The notes under the pieces are model-generated. The model was not told the DNA's origin. It did not search any database and worked only from the letters and a program-made list of their open reading frames with translations. Below are positions 16,573-25,853 of a stretch of DNA of 64,000 nucleotides, piece after piece. The number at the start of each line of letters is the position of its first letter. The stretch's first letter is position 1. Origin of the DNA: an uncultured Muribaculaceae bacterium. GTDB lineage: Bacteria; Bacteroidota; Bacteroidia; Bacteroidales; Muribaculaceae. Made by a program: the position numbers and the translations under genes. The stretch is taken from NCBI GenBank assembly GCA_910587915.1, contig CAJUOB010000007.1:1-64000 (forward strand), written 5' to 3'.

Positions 16573-19164
16573 ATGAACTTCAATAATTTCACCATCAAAT
16601 CGCAGGAGGCCATCCAGAAAGCCGTGGAGATTACCCGCGGGGCCGGCACTCAGGCAATCGAGCCGGTGTGTCTGCTTAAAGGCATCATCCAGGAAGGCGA
16701 ATCGGTGGTCAACTTCATCTTCCAGAAAATCGGAGCCAATCCTGCCGAGGTAACCCGTCAGGTCGACGCCGAGATTGCCGCTCTCCCGAAAGTGTCGGGA
16801 CAGGAACCGTATCTGAGCCGTACTTCGAACGATGTGCTTCAGAAAGCGCTCGATATTGCCAAAAAGATGGGCGACGAGTATGTGACTCTCGAGGCCATGC
16901 TTATAGCGATATTCGACATCAATTCTCCGGCTTCGACAATATTGAAAAATGCCGGCCTTGGCAAGAAAGAGCTTGAAGCTGCCATCGAGGAACTCCGCAA
17001 GGGCCGCAAGGCTACCGACCAGAGTGCCGAGGAAACTTACAACGCACTTTCAAAATATGCCATCAATCTCAACGAACGTGCCCGTGCCGGAAAGCTCGAT
17101 CCGGTTATCGGCCGTGATGAGGAAATACGACGTGTGCTTCAGATATTGAGCCGCCGAACCAAGAACAATCCAATGCTTATCGGCGAACCGGGTACCGGTA
17201 AGACTGCGATTGCCGAAGGCCTCGCGCACCGTATTGTTCGAGGCGATGTACCCGAGAACCTGCGCACAAAGCAGATATATTCTCTCGATATGGGTGCGCT
17301 TGTGGCAGGCGCCAAGTATAAAGGCGAATTCGAGGAACGTCTGAAAGCTATTGTGAACGAAGTGACCGGAGCCGACGGCGAGATAATTCTTTTTATCGAT
17401 GAAATCCACACTCTTGTCGGAGCAGGCAAGGGCGAGGGCGCCATGGACGCCGCCAATATACTTAAGCCGGCACTTGCGCGTGGTGAACTGCGCAGTATCG
17501 GTGCCACAACCCTCGACGAATATCAGAAATATTTCGAGAAAGACAAGGCTCTGGAGCGCCGTTTCCAGAAAGTGATGGTGAATGAGCCCGATGAGACCAG
17601 TGCAATCGCTATACTCCGTGGTCTTAAGGAGCGATATGAAAACCACCACAAGGTACGTATCAAAGACGAAGCCATCATCGCTGCTGTGCAACTGTCGGAA
17701 CGATATATTACCGACCGCTTCCTCCCCGACAAGGCCATCGACCTTATCGACGAGGCTGCCTCGAAGCTCAAACTCGAAATCGATTCTGTGCCGCAGGCTC
17801 TCGACGACATTACCAGACGTATCGCACAGATGGAAATCGAACGCGAGGCCATCAAGCGCGAAGGTATGGACGACCGCGTGAAGGAAATCGAACGTAAGAT
17901 TGCCGAACTCCGCGAAGAAGAAAAAGAATATTCTGCCAAATGGCAAGCCGAGCGCGATCTCATTGCCCGCATACAGCAGAATAAAATCGATATCGAACAG
18001 CTTAATTTCGAGGCAGACAAGGCTGAGAGAGAGGGCGACTATGCACGGGTTGCCGAAATCCGCTATTCAAAAATCGCCCAGAAACAGACTGAAATTGAGA
18101 CAACGCAGGAACAGCTCCGCATGATGCAGGGCGAGCGTGCCCTCATAAAAGAAGAGGTGGACGCCGAGGATATCGCCGATGTGGTGTCGCGCTGGACCGG
18201 TATTCCTGTCAACAAGATGGTGCAGAGCGAAAAGGACAAATTGCTGCATCTCGAAGAAGAACTGCACTCCCGTGTAGTAGGGCAGGAAGAGGCCATCGCC
18301 GCTATCGCCGATGCCGTTCGCCGCAGCCGTGCAGGCTTGAATGATCCCAAGCGTCCTATCGGTTCGTTCATATTCCTGGGTACTACCGGTGTCGGTAAGA
18401 CCGAGCTTGCCAAGGCTCTTGCCGAATATCTTTTCGACGATGAGAATATGATGACCCGTATCGACATGAGCGAATATCAGGAGAAACACGCTGTGTCGCG
18501 ACTTGTCGGAGCGCCTCCCGGATATGTAGGCTACGATGAAGGTGGCCAGCTTACCGAAGCCGTACGACGCAAGCCTTATTCGGTGGTTTTGTTCGATGAG
18601 ATAGAGAAGGCACATCCCGATGTGTTCAATATCCTTCTGCAAGTGCTCGACGATGGACACCTTACCGATAACAAGGGCCGAAATGTCAACTTCAAGAACA
18701 CTATCATCATAATGACATCCAACATGGGCTCGCATCTGATCCGCGATAATTTCGCCAAGATGACCGATGAGAACCGTGTGGAGACTGTCGAGAAGACCAA
18801 GGAAGAGGTACTCGATATGCTCAAGCAGACCATACGTCCGGAGTTCCTCAACCGTATCGATGAGATTATAATGTTCACACCGCTCAACCGCCGCGAAATC
18901 GAGGAAATTGTAGGTCTGCAGCTCAAAGGTATCCAGAAGATGCTGCGCCACAGTTCCGGAATTGAGTTGGAAATCACTCCGGCAGCGCTTAGCTTCCTCG
19001 CCGACGAAGGCTTCGATCCTGAATTCGGTGCCCGACCTGTGAAACGTGCCATACATCGTCTGGTGCTCAATCAGCTGTCGAAAGACATTCTGGCCCAGAA
19101 GGTGGATCGCAGCCGACCCATAGTGATCGATGTGGCCGATGGCGACCTTGTGTTCAAAAACTGA
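16573..19164 (+). CDS. clpB: ClpB disaggregase (Hsp104 family)
   Basis: 863 aa, full length. ATP-driven unfoldase that works with DnaK to rescue aggregated protein in the cytosol. It has the double Clp N domain (1-145) and AAA-1 with Walker A GEPGTGKT (204-211) and FIDEIHTLVGAG. The ClpB middle coiled coil (about 405-525, rich in Glu/Lys/Arg) separates ClpB from ClpA/ClpC. AAA-2 has Walker A GTTGVGKTE (603-611) and GAPPGYVGYDEGG, followed by a D2-small domain. It is divergent from the GH78-like gene with a 191-nt gap in which I see no certain promoter or CIRCE element. A small lipoprotein gene follows 67 nt downstream. Confidence 0.97.
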   Translation: MNFNNFTIKSQEAIQKAVEITRGAGTQAIEPVCLLKGIIQEGESVVNFIFQKIGANPAEVTRQVDAEIAALPKVSGQEPYLSRTSNDVLQKALDIAKKMGDEYVTLEAMLIAIFDINSPASTILKNAGLGKKELEAAIEELRKGRKATDQSAEETYNALSKYAINLNERARAGKLDPVIGRDEEIRRVLQILSRRTKNNPMLIGEPGTGKTAIAEGLAHRIVRGDVPENLRTKQIYSLDMGALVAGAKYKGEFEERLKAIVNEVTGADGEIILFIDEIHTLVGAGKGEGAMDAANILKPALARGELRSIGATTLDEYQKYFEKDKALERRFQKVMVNEPDETSAIAILRGLKERYENHHKVRIKDEAIIAAVQLSERYITDRFLPDKAIDLIDEAASKLKLEIDSVPQALDDITRRIAQMEIEREAIKREGMDDRVKEIERKIAELREEEKEYSAKWQAERDLIARIQQNKIDIEQLNFEADKAEREGDYARVAEIRYSKIAQKQTEIETTQEQLRMMQGERALIKEEVDAEDIADVVSRWTGIPVNKMVQSEKDKLLHLEEELHSRVVGQEEAIAAIADAVRRSRAGLNDPKRPIGSFIFLGTTGVGKTELAKALAEYLFDDENMMTRIDMSEYQEKHAVSRLVGAPPGYVGYDEGGQLTEAVRRKPYSVVLFDEIEKAHPDVFNILLQVLDDGHLTDNKGRNVNFKNTIIIMTSNMGSHLIRDNFAKMTDENRVETVEKTKEEVLDMLKQTIRPEFLNRIDEIIMFTPLNRREIEEIVGLQLKGIQKMLRHSSGIELEITPAALSFLADEGFDPEFGARPVKRAIHRLVLNQLSKDILAQKVDRSRPIVIDVADGDLVFKN

Positions 19165-19231
19165 AGCAATAAATCATTGTAAATAGCGTTAACTAATAGC
19201 AATTACGAACTATTATAAAAATAAGAAATTT

Positions 19232-19714
19232 ATGAAAAAGTATCTTTTCTTCCTGTTGGCATTGTTGCCCATGGCTTTGGCTTTCTCGGCTTGTAGCGAC
19301 GACAACGATCTCCCCGATGTAGATTTCGACATCACATTCTCCGGCGCGCAGAATGTCGACGGCGTGCTCTATGTGGTGCAGGGCCAGCCTTTCGAAGTGA
19401 CCGGTATCAAGGTTACCAACCGCGAGGAAGGTAAGGGCGCAGGTATCAGTGCAGCCGACTACTATTGGGACTATGTATATGTAGGAACATCGATTCAGCC
19501 CCCCTATGGCTTCGAATTCGAGGTATCCGAGTCGACCCCTCTGGGACGTCATCAGCTCGACATAGAATGCCCTGTATTCGCAGTCGACAAGACTTTGGCT
19601 CAGGCCTATTGCTCGTTCAGCGTGCAGGTTGTGGCATCGGCCGACGATATTCCTGCTGAAAGCCAGCCCGAAACCCACGTTACACCTAAGATCTCTGCAA
19701 CAAAGGACAAATAA
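19232..19714 (+). CDS. Small secreted lipoprotein of unknown function
   Basis: 160 aa. Leader MKKYLFFLLALLPMALAFSAC with lipobox FSAC (Cys21), then an acidic SDDNDLPD linker. This +2 region resembles the Bacteroidetes surface-lipoprotein export signal, so surface exposure is possible. The mature domain is about 120 residues of alternating strands (VDFDITFSGAQ, QPFEVTGIKVTN, GFEFEVSES) and may be an Ig-like beta-sandwich. I do not recognise a named family. It follows clpB on the same strand and ends at a strong terminator, so read-through co-transcription is possible. Confidence 0.75.
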   Translation: MKKYLFFLLALLPMALAFSACSDDNDLPDVDFDITFSGAQNVDGVLYVVQGQPFEVTGIKVTNREEGKGAGISAADYYWDYVYVGTSIQPPYGFEFEVSESTPLGRHQLDIECPVFAVDKTLAQAYCSFSVQVVASADDIPAESQPETHVTPKISATKDK

Positions 19715-19736
19715 GTCCCATCGTTTGAATAATGGC

Positions 19737-19771
19737 TCAGCCTGCACCCAAAAGTGCAGGCTGATTTTTTT
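19737..19771 (+). terminator. Rho-independent terminator after clpB/lipoprotein
   Basis: A perfect 11-bp stem (TCAGCCTGCAC at 19737-19747, complement at 19754-19764) is followed by seven T residues. It sits 23 nt after the lipoprotein stop and just before the end of the convergent helicase gene. Confidence 0.9.
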
Positions 19772-19780
19772 GATATAATG

Positions 19781-22700
19781 TTATTTGGTGGGAGCGAGAT
19801 GTATGCGGCCTTCGTGCCGTACTATCCGGCGGCGAACTAATGAGTAATCGATAGCTCGTGAGATGGATGCTATTACTTTGTCGCCAAGACGGCTGTAATT
19901 GAATGAATTGGCGACTTCCCGCATGAGGTCTTCCTCGGGAAGGGAGCCTTGCTCGTCGAGTATATGGCATAATGCCACAGATATTTCTTCGGGGGCAATA
20001 TCGATAGCTTCTCGGTCGGACACGGGGCGATATACGTCGTATGCTTCGGGATTGGTGTCTTTGTGCCAGTAGAAGGGGCTGTCCGATCCGGTAACCGGTA
20101 AGCCCGATTCTGAAAGCATGCGGTCCATATATACCGCCAGGCGTGTGCCCATCCTGGCTATGCCGAAAGAGTTCAGCACGCGTTTGCACAGCAATCGTTT
20201 GCTGATCGGGGCTTCCGAAGCGACTACTGCCGATATTCTGTTACGGGCATTGTGGTCGTACATACCGGAGACCAGATCGTCGGGCGATATGGGTTCGGGT
20301 TCAAGGCCACAGACCTGATATTGGCGGGTATAGTCATCTGCCTCGGGAGTAGGTTGGGCTGCTATTGGCGGCTCTTCATCGGTGGCAGGTTCCTCTATGG
20401 GGGCGGATATAGGCTCCGCTTTTCCTGAGGCAGCGGCATCGATGGCCTCGACGAGAGTATCGATGGTCCGTGCCGGATTCTCCCACCAATCCATGGCCCA
20501 TACATGGTGCAGACGCCATCCGAGCATGTGGAGCACGCTGGTCTGAGTCATTACACGGTCCCGCGCGGTGCGGGCGCTTTTATTGTTGTTGCCGTCGCAT
20601 AGCACGCCGAGGATATACCTGTCGGGACATGAATTGTCGACCACACCTATATCTATTTTATAGCCGGAACAGCCTATATTTGTCTTGACAGCATATCCAC
20701 GTTTGGTGAGTTCGGCTGCAATGGTTTGGGTGAGGGCGTCGGATGTGTCGGTGCGTTTTTCGGCTTCATAGTATAGAGAACCACGCCCTTTTTCGGCATA
20801 TTCGAGGAATGCCTTAAGCCCGGCGACACCTTCGGCCGAGGTGCGGTTGAGGTCGATTTGTTCGGCCCGGAGAGTTGAGAATACCTTCATTTCGTAGCGC
20901 GCTCTCGATACCGCTACGTTTAGTCGGCGCCACCCGCCGTCCCGGTTAAGCGGACCAAAGTTGAGCGCGATTTTTCCGTCTTTGTCGGGTCCGTAACCGA
21001 TGGAGAATAGTATTATGTCGCGCTCGTCGCCCTGCACGTTTTCGAGGTTCTTCACGAAGATCGGTTCCTCGCATTCCATTGCTTTTGCCTCGAGGTCGGG
21101 GTTGGCCTGGAAGAGGTCGGTGAGCAAGTCTTCGATAAGTGACTGCTGATTGGTATTGAATGTGACAACTCCAATACTCCTGTGCTCAGACTGTGGCTGT
21201 GAAAGCCGACGTCGGATTTCCTCGATCACGGCTTCGGCTTCCGCACGGTTCTGGCGAGTCTTGCCTCGGTCATATATGCCGTCGACATGCTGCCATCCTA
21301 CTTTGGTCGACAGATCATCGGGCGATGGGAAGGTGAGGAGCCGGTTGTCGTAGTATTTGACATTGCTGAATGCTATCAGACTCTCATGTTTGCTCCTGTA
21401 GTGCCACGATAGATAGCGCGACGGTATGGATAGTGCCAGACAGTCGTCGAGTATGCTTTCCAGATCTTCTTTGTCGGCATTGTCCTCGTCGAAAGCCGTT
21501 GTGGCGAAGAAGTTTGTCGGAGGCATTTGCTTCGGGTCGCCTACAACGATAACATTCCGGCCACGGGCTATGGCGCCGACGGCTTCGCTGGTTGGCATTT
21601 GCGACGCTTCGTCGAAAATGACAAGATCGAACGGACTGCCGTCGGGGTCAATATACTGAGCCACCGATATGGGGCTCATTAGCATGCAGGGGCACATGCG
21701 TGTGAGAAGGCTTTGAATCTGAGCGAAGAGCCTGCGGATGGATGTGCCACGGCCACCGTTTCGGATATTGCGCTGCAGGATTCCTACTTCCGAGCTTTGG
21801 GCAGCTTCTTTTTGTAGTGCCGGAAGAGATGATGCGAGTGTTGCGAAAAGCTCTTCTCGAGTCAGACGCTCGAACTCGCTGCACAGCTGTTTGAAGCGTT
21901 CGGCTTTCTGGTCGAATAGCATTCCGTGGAAAGCGTTCATGGCGGGTTCTTGGGCAAGAATGAATTCGGCATAGGATTTGAAGAAACTTTTACGGTAGAA
22001 TTGTTCGATTTCGGCCGGTGGAGTCTGGCCGTTTTCCACCATCACGGCAATTTCTTCGAGGCCCAGAGCTGCAACTTTTTGTCGTTGTATGTTGTATACG
22101 CTCCAATCGTGCAACAACTGGAGATTGGCATCCCAGCGGGATAAGATCTCTATATTGTTACTTGCAGGCGCATTGGCGTCGATATCAGCGGATAGAATGC
22201 GGTTCAGGTCTTCGCATAGCTTGGCCGCGGACTCTTTCAGCTCGGCATATCGGCTAAGGGTGCTCCTATGAATGGCTCGGAAATTATCGATGCCGTATTC
22301 GAGACGTCGGGCAAGAGCAGTGATTATTTCGTGTGCCTGAGTCGTGTCTTCGCAGAGCTGTATGAGTGCTTTCTGCAACGCTCCGACATTCGAGCCGCTT
22401 TCAGCAATCGTATGCCAGTTGGCGCTATCCATATCCCACAACACGCCCAGCAGCGGCGCGAGGGTCCGGCCATGTATTTCGAGTTGGCGCTGTTTTTCGG
22501 AGTATGTTCTGTAGTCTGTGAAAAGTTGTTCTAATGTTTGCGGTTCGGGTTTCGTTTTGGCGTGTGTATAGGGCCTGATAAGCGAACATACTTTGTTGCA
22601 CCCGAAAAATCGAGGAATAAACCATTTAGCCGTACTTTCGCGCCATACGCTTTCCCACGATTTTATGTCGGCGTCCAAAACAGTGCTGTCGAAATTCTGC

Positions 22701-25567
22701 AGAATGGCATCGCGGGCTATGTCACGTTCCTTGCCAATCAGAGCCGCCTTCTCTACCACCGGTAAAATCTCGGGCAGTTGAGGCGACATGAGCATGGCCG
22801 GCGGGATTACGGCAGCATTAAGCAGTATCCGTACTATTTCGCAGAAAGCCTGTTGTTGCCGCGATGATAGCGCCCCAACCTCTATTTTAAAAATATCGGA
22901 TAGCGACGGCTGCAAGGTGGCGAGTTCTTTAAGGTTCTCGAGCAATTCTTTAAGAATGCGTTTTGCGTCCGAACGTATGGCCGGAGTGCAGTCGGTGAGC
23001 GCTATACCCGAAAGGGGATGTCGGGCCGGATCGCCGCATATGCATGCTATAGCCTGATAATCGGCAATTGCTGTTTCGAAAGCGGGAAGTGATTCAGGCG
23101 TTGCAGCCTTCAGTGTACCCTGTGATATTTCAGTGGGTATGGCACTGCAATCAGCCTCTGAATAGTGTGCGAGGCAGTCGTAGAGCGAGATGCCGGCAGG
23201 GTATATTTTGTGCAGGGATCGTACGTAGCCGTTCAGCTCCTTTCGGAGAGCGTTTAGCTGCTCGGCTTTAATGCGGAAAGCCTCGCTTGGTTTGGTCTTT
23301 ACAACCTCTGTGGTACGTTTAAGCTGCTCGAGTATATTTGCTTTCTTGGTTTTATTGGAATGGAGCTCGAGGCAGAACGGCGCCAGCCCGATGGCCTCAA
23401 GACGGCGTTGCACCACCTGGAGAGCTGCCATTTTCTCGGCTACGAAAAGTACCTTCTTTCCCTTGTAGAGAGCGTTGGCGATGATATTGGTGATAGTCTG
23501 TGATTTGCCGGTGCCCGGAGGGCCATGTAGAATGAAACTCTTTCCATCTACGGCGGCGCATATGGCCTCGAATTGCGAGGAATCCGCTCCGATAGGAAGT
23601 GCGATATCTCCTTCGGGGTATGTGTCGTCGAGATCGTTGGCAGCCGTTTCATCCTCTTCGGGGTCCCATTCCATTTTGCCGGATATCAGACTGGATACTA
23701 TTCTGTTACGGGCGAGTTTGTCGGCATTGTTGTGGATGTCGTTCCACATTATGAACTTGCTGAAAGAGAAGTTTCCTATGATAGCCTGTTCTTCGACGTC
23801 CCATCCGGTCTGTTGCATTATGGCCCGTCGGATGGTGTTGAATATCAGTGTCACATCCACTCCGCTTTCATCGCGAGGTAGAGGATCGAGACCACCTATG
23901 GTGATTCCAAAGAATTGCCGGAGCATCTCGAGGAGAGTGATATTGAGCATGGTCTCCTCGTCGCGGCTCCTGATAACGAAGCCCTTGGCTGCCGACTTGC
24001 GTACAATTTCGATAGGCAGCAGCAGGATTGGCGCGAAACGTGGTTGGCGCGACGATGGCGTTTCGAGCCATCGTAGAAGGCCAATAGCGAGGTAGAGTGT
24101 GTTTGCGCCGTTTTCTTCCATCGACAGACGCGAAGAACGGTAGAGGTGTGTCACCGCTCTGTGAAGAGCATCTTCCGAAAGATATGCCCGAAGACGTTTC
24201 TGTCTGAGTTCATCTTTTATCAGGTCGATTATCGGGTCTTTGGCATGTAGCTTCTGGTATATACCGGCACTCATCAGCGGATTATCCCAGTCGGTTGGTT
24301 TTCCCAAAATCTGAAATTCATCGCCATCGGCCAGGGCGTCTTCGAGTTCATTTATCTTGGCCGGGATGAGTTGAAGTGTATTTTTGGTAATGCGTGTATT
24401 AAGAAGACTGTTGCGGAGCGACAGGTCGAGTAGCTTGCGCTCCCAGATAGTCTGGCGTCCAACTTTGGCAGGAGAACCGTCGAGAATGATGTCGGTGGCC
24501 GACAGAGCTGCCGGGGCATCGGTCGTACGCTCCGGTTCCGGTTCTTCTCTAATCTCCACTATGCCGTCGCGGACAACACGTAGTGGCAGTGGCCGGATAC
24601 GTGCGTTGCGTGCACGTGCGATATCGACAAAAAGGATGAAATTATCGGGATTTCTCAGCTTGTCGTTGGCAGCCTCGACTGCTGTATCGAAAGAAATCTG
24701 CTTGCCATCGTTCATGCATGTGGTTTCGACAAGCAGTATTTCATTGATTCCGGCAGCGGTGCGTTTGGTGAGGAGCGATACGTCGTCGTTAACGCTGTCG
24801 GGGAAAGAGTCGGGTATGAGCCATGCGCCGGCAAAGGCATGTCCTTCGATGACGATAACCAAGGGGCGTATGCCGATAGCCTCGAGGCAACCGGCATATA
24901 GGAGTGTCATGTCGAGGCATGTGCCGAGTCGGTCGGAAAGCATCTCGGAGTAGAGCCGTATGCGCTGTCCATAGTCCTCGAAAGATGCCGGGACGGTGCA
25001 GTATGCTATATGCCTCTCGGCCACACCCTCGTATACAGCGGCCATCTGTTTCTTCACACGGTCCGGATCGCGGGTCTGATATTCATCGAGTGAAGGAGAG
25101 CCAGTCCACGAACCAAGTATTTCCGATGCTCTTTTGATTATAGGCGTGATGTCTGGGTGATTGGGAGTTACGAACGCTGCAAGCATCTCGGGAAGTATGG
25201 CTATTCCGCTCCATTGGTCGAAGGCCAACAGGGCAATCTCGTAGGTTGCGGAGAAGATGCTTGTATCGCCTGTTGATATGTTGAGGCATATGTGGCCTGA
25301 GATGCGTTCGGTAAGGCTGGAGAGATAGGATGTGGAAATCTGTATGGGAATGTCGGTGAGTCGTAATTCCTGTCCGGCCGCCACGCCGTCGGCATGCAGC
25401 GTAGCCGTTGCTGCAAATTCCGGGTCGAATGAAATATCGATATTCAATGCCCCGAGGTCTTCATCACCGATGTTCTTTATTGTGATTTCGCGTACCACCG
25501 GCACATGGTTCTGTTGCATCGAAAAATTAATAACGGGAATATGACCGACGTTTACCTCGACATTCAT
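19781..25567 (-). CDS. Giant DUF4011 SF1 helicase with Vsr-like nuclease and DUF3320 domains
   Basis: 1,928 aa from ATG 25567 (MNVEVNVGH); the frame is open to 25714. Domains in order: a beta-rich N-terminus (1-110); a transglutaminase-like fold (about 195-260) with GTCLDMTLLYAGC and EGHAFAGAW; DUF4011 (about 370, WERKLLDLSLRNSLLNTR); SF1 helicase core with Walker A GPPGTGKSQT (about 681-690), Walker B VIFDEASQ (about 1315), GDPKQMPP, and motifs V/VI VQGDERDI and NVAVSRAR (about 1550). A Vsr/MTES_1575-like endonuclease fold follows (about 1600-1700; DIGVVDN, GVLCDGN), then DUF3320 (about 1790-1928). It should be cytosolic and act on nucleic acid. Homologues occur sporadically near mobile or defence genes, so an anti-invader role is inference. 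It has its own promoter at 25604-25636. Confidence 0.85.
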   Translation of the reverse strand: MNVEVNVGHIPVINFSMQQNHVPVVREITIKNIGDEDLGALNIDISFDPEFAATATLHADGVAAGQELRLTDIPIQISTSYLSSLTERISGHICLNISTGDTSIFSATYEIALLAFDQWSGIAILPEMLAAFVTPNHPDITPIIKRASEILGSWTGSPSLDEYQTRDPDRVKKQMAAVYEGVAERHIAYCTVPASFEDYGQRIRLYSEMLSDRLGTCLDMTLLYAGCLEAIGIRPLVIVIEGHAFAGAWLIPDSFPDSVNDDVSLLTKRTAAGINEILLVETTCMNDGKQISFDTAVEAANDKLRNPDNFILFVDIARARNARIRPLPLRVVRDGIVEIREEPEPERTTDAPAALSATDIILDGSPAKVGRQTIWERKLLDLSLRNSLLNTRITKNTLQLIPAKINELEDALADGDEFQILGKPTDWDNPLMSAGIYQKLHAKDPIIDLIKDELRQKRLRAYLSEDALHRAVTHLYRSSRLSMEENGANTLYLAIGLLRWLETPSSRQPRFAPILLLPIEIVRKSAAKGFVIRSRDEETMLNITLLEMLRQFFGITIGGLDPLPRDESGVDVTLIFNTIRRAIMQQTGWDVEEQAIIGNFSFSKFIMWNDIHNNADKLARNRIVSSLISGKMEWDPEEDETAANDLDDTYPEGDIALPIGADSSQFEAICAAVDGKSFILHGPPGTGKSQTITNIIANALYKGKKVLFVAEKMAALQVVQRRLEAIGLAPFCLELHSNKTKKANILEQLKRTTEVVKTKPSEAFRIKAEQLNALRKELNGYVRSLHKIYPAGISLYDCLAHYSEADCSAIPTEISQGTLKAATPESLPAFETAIADYQAIACICGDPARHPLSGIALTDCTPAIRSDAKRILKELLENLKELATLQPSLSDIFKIEVGALSSRQQQAFCEIVRILLNAAVIPPAMLMSPQLPEILPVVEKAALIGKERDIARDAILQNFDSTVLDADIKSWESVWRESTAKWFIPRFFGCNKVCSLIRPYTHAKTKPEPQTLEQLFTDYRTYSEKQRQLEIHGRTLAPLLGVLWDMDSANWHTIAESGSNVGALQKALIQLCEDTTQAHEIITALARRLEYGIDNFRAIHRSTLSRYAELKESAAKLCEDLNRILSADIDANAPASNNIEILSRWDANLQLLHDWSVYNIQRQKVAALGLEEIAVMVENGQTPPAEIEQFYRKSFFKSYAEFILAQEPAMNAFHGMLFDQKAERFKQLCSEFERLTREELFATLASSLPALQKEAAQSSEVGILQRNIRNGGRGTSIRRLFAQIQSLLTRMCPCMLMSPISVAQYIDPDGSPFDLVIFDEASQMPTSEAVGAIARGRNVIVVGDPKQMPPTNFFATTAFDEDNADKEDLESILDDCLALSIPSRYLSWHYRSKHESLIAFSNVKYYDNRLLTFPSPDDLSTKVGWQHVDGIYDRGKTRQNRAEAEAVIEEIRRRLSQPQSEHRSIGVVTFNTNQQSLIEDLLTDLFQANPDLEAKAMECEEPIFVKNLENVQGDERDIILFSIGYGPDKDGKIALNFGPLNRDGGWRRLNVAVSRARYEMKVFSTLRAEQIDLNRTSAEGVAGLKAFLEYAEKGRGSLYYEAEKRTDTSDALTQTIAAELTKRGYAVKTNIGCSGYKIDIGVVDNSCPDRYILGVLCDGNNNKSARTARDRVMTQTSVLHMLGWRLHHVWAMDWWENPARTIDTLVEAIDAAASGKAEPISAPIEEPATDEEPPIAAQPTPEADDYTRQYQVCGLEPEPISPDDLVSGMYDHNARNRISAVVASEAPISKRLLCKRVLNSFGIARMGTRLAVYMDRMLSESGLPVTGSDSPFYWHKDTNPEAYDVYRPVSDREAIDIAPEEISVALCHILDEQGSLPEEDLMREVANSFNYSRLGDKVIASISRAIDYSLVRRRIVRHEGRIHLAPTK

Positions 25568-25603
25568 GATTGGTTTATTATTAAAGGATTCCACAGGCAT
25601 ATG

Positions 25604-25653
25604 CAAAAATACGAATAAGTCGAGGGCAAAACCAAATTTATTTGGGTTTTGCC
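25604..25653 (-). promoter_or_regulatory. Promoter of the DUF4011 helicase gene overlapped by an inverted repeat
   Basis: Minus-strand TTTG (25636 to 25633), a 21-nt spacer, then TATTTTTG (25611 to 25604) fit the Bacteroidetes -33/-7 pair. It lies 36 nt upstream of the ATG at 25567. An inverted repeat (GGCAAAACC 25625-25633, GGTTTTGCC 25645-25653) covers the -33 element and could be an operator. Confidence 0.6.
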
Positions 25654-25799
25654 GAGCGAGAGTATTTAAGACATTGCCAAAAATAACTAAATGTTTGGAA
25701 ATATTGACACACATCCGTGCAGAAAATGCATTTTTCCATGTATAATTGCCGGTAATCGGAAAATTATGGGGATCACTATGATTGCTCGCTACTTATTTG

Positions 25800-25807
25800 T
25801 ATCTTTG
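25800..25807 (+). promoter_or_regulatory. -7 box of the GH105-DUF2264 gene
   Basis: Plus-strand TATCTTTG matches TAnnTTTG, 46 nt upstream of the ATG at 25854. This rules out a start at 25782, which would lie upstream of it. Confidence 0.55.
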
Positions 25808-25853
25808 CAGAGCATCGACAGGATGCATAAAGTGCTTAATCGAAAAAAATATC

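Noticed and set aside
17050..19056. Long minus-strand frames (298 and 329 codons) opposite clpB
   Set aside because: clpB is unmistakable on the plus strand; these frames are coding shadows with no recognisable motif.
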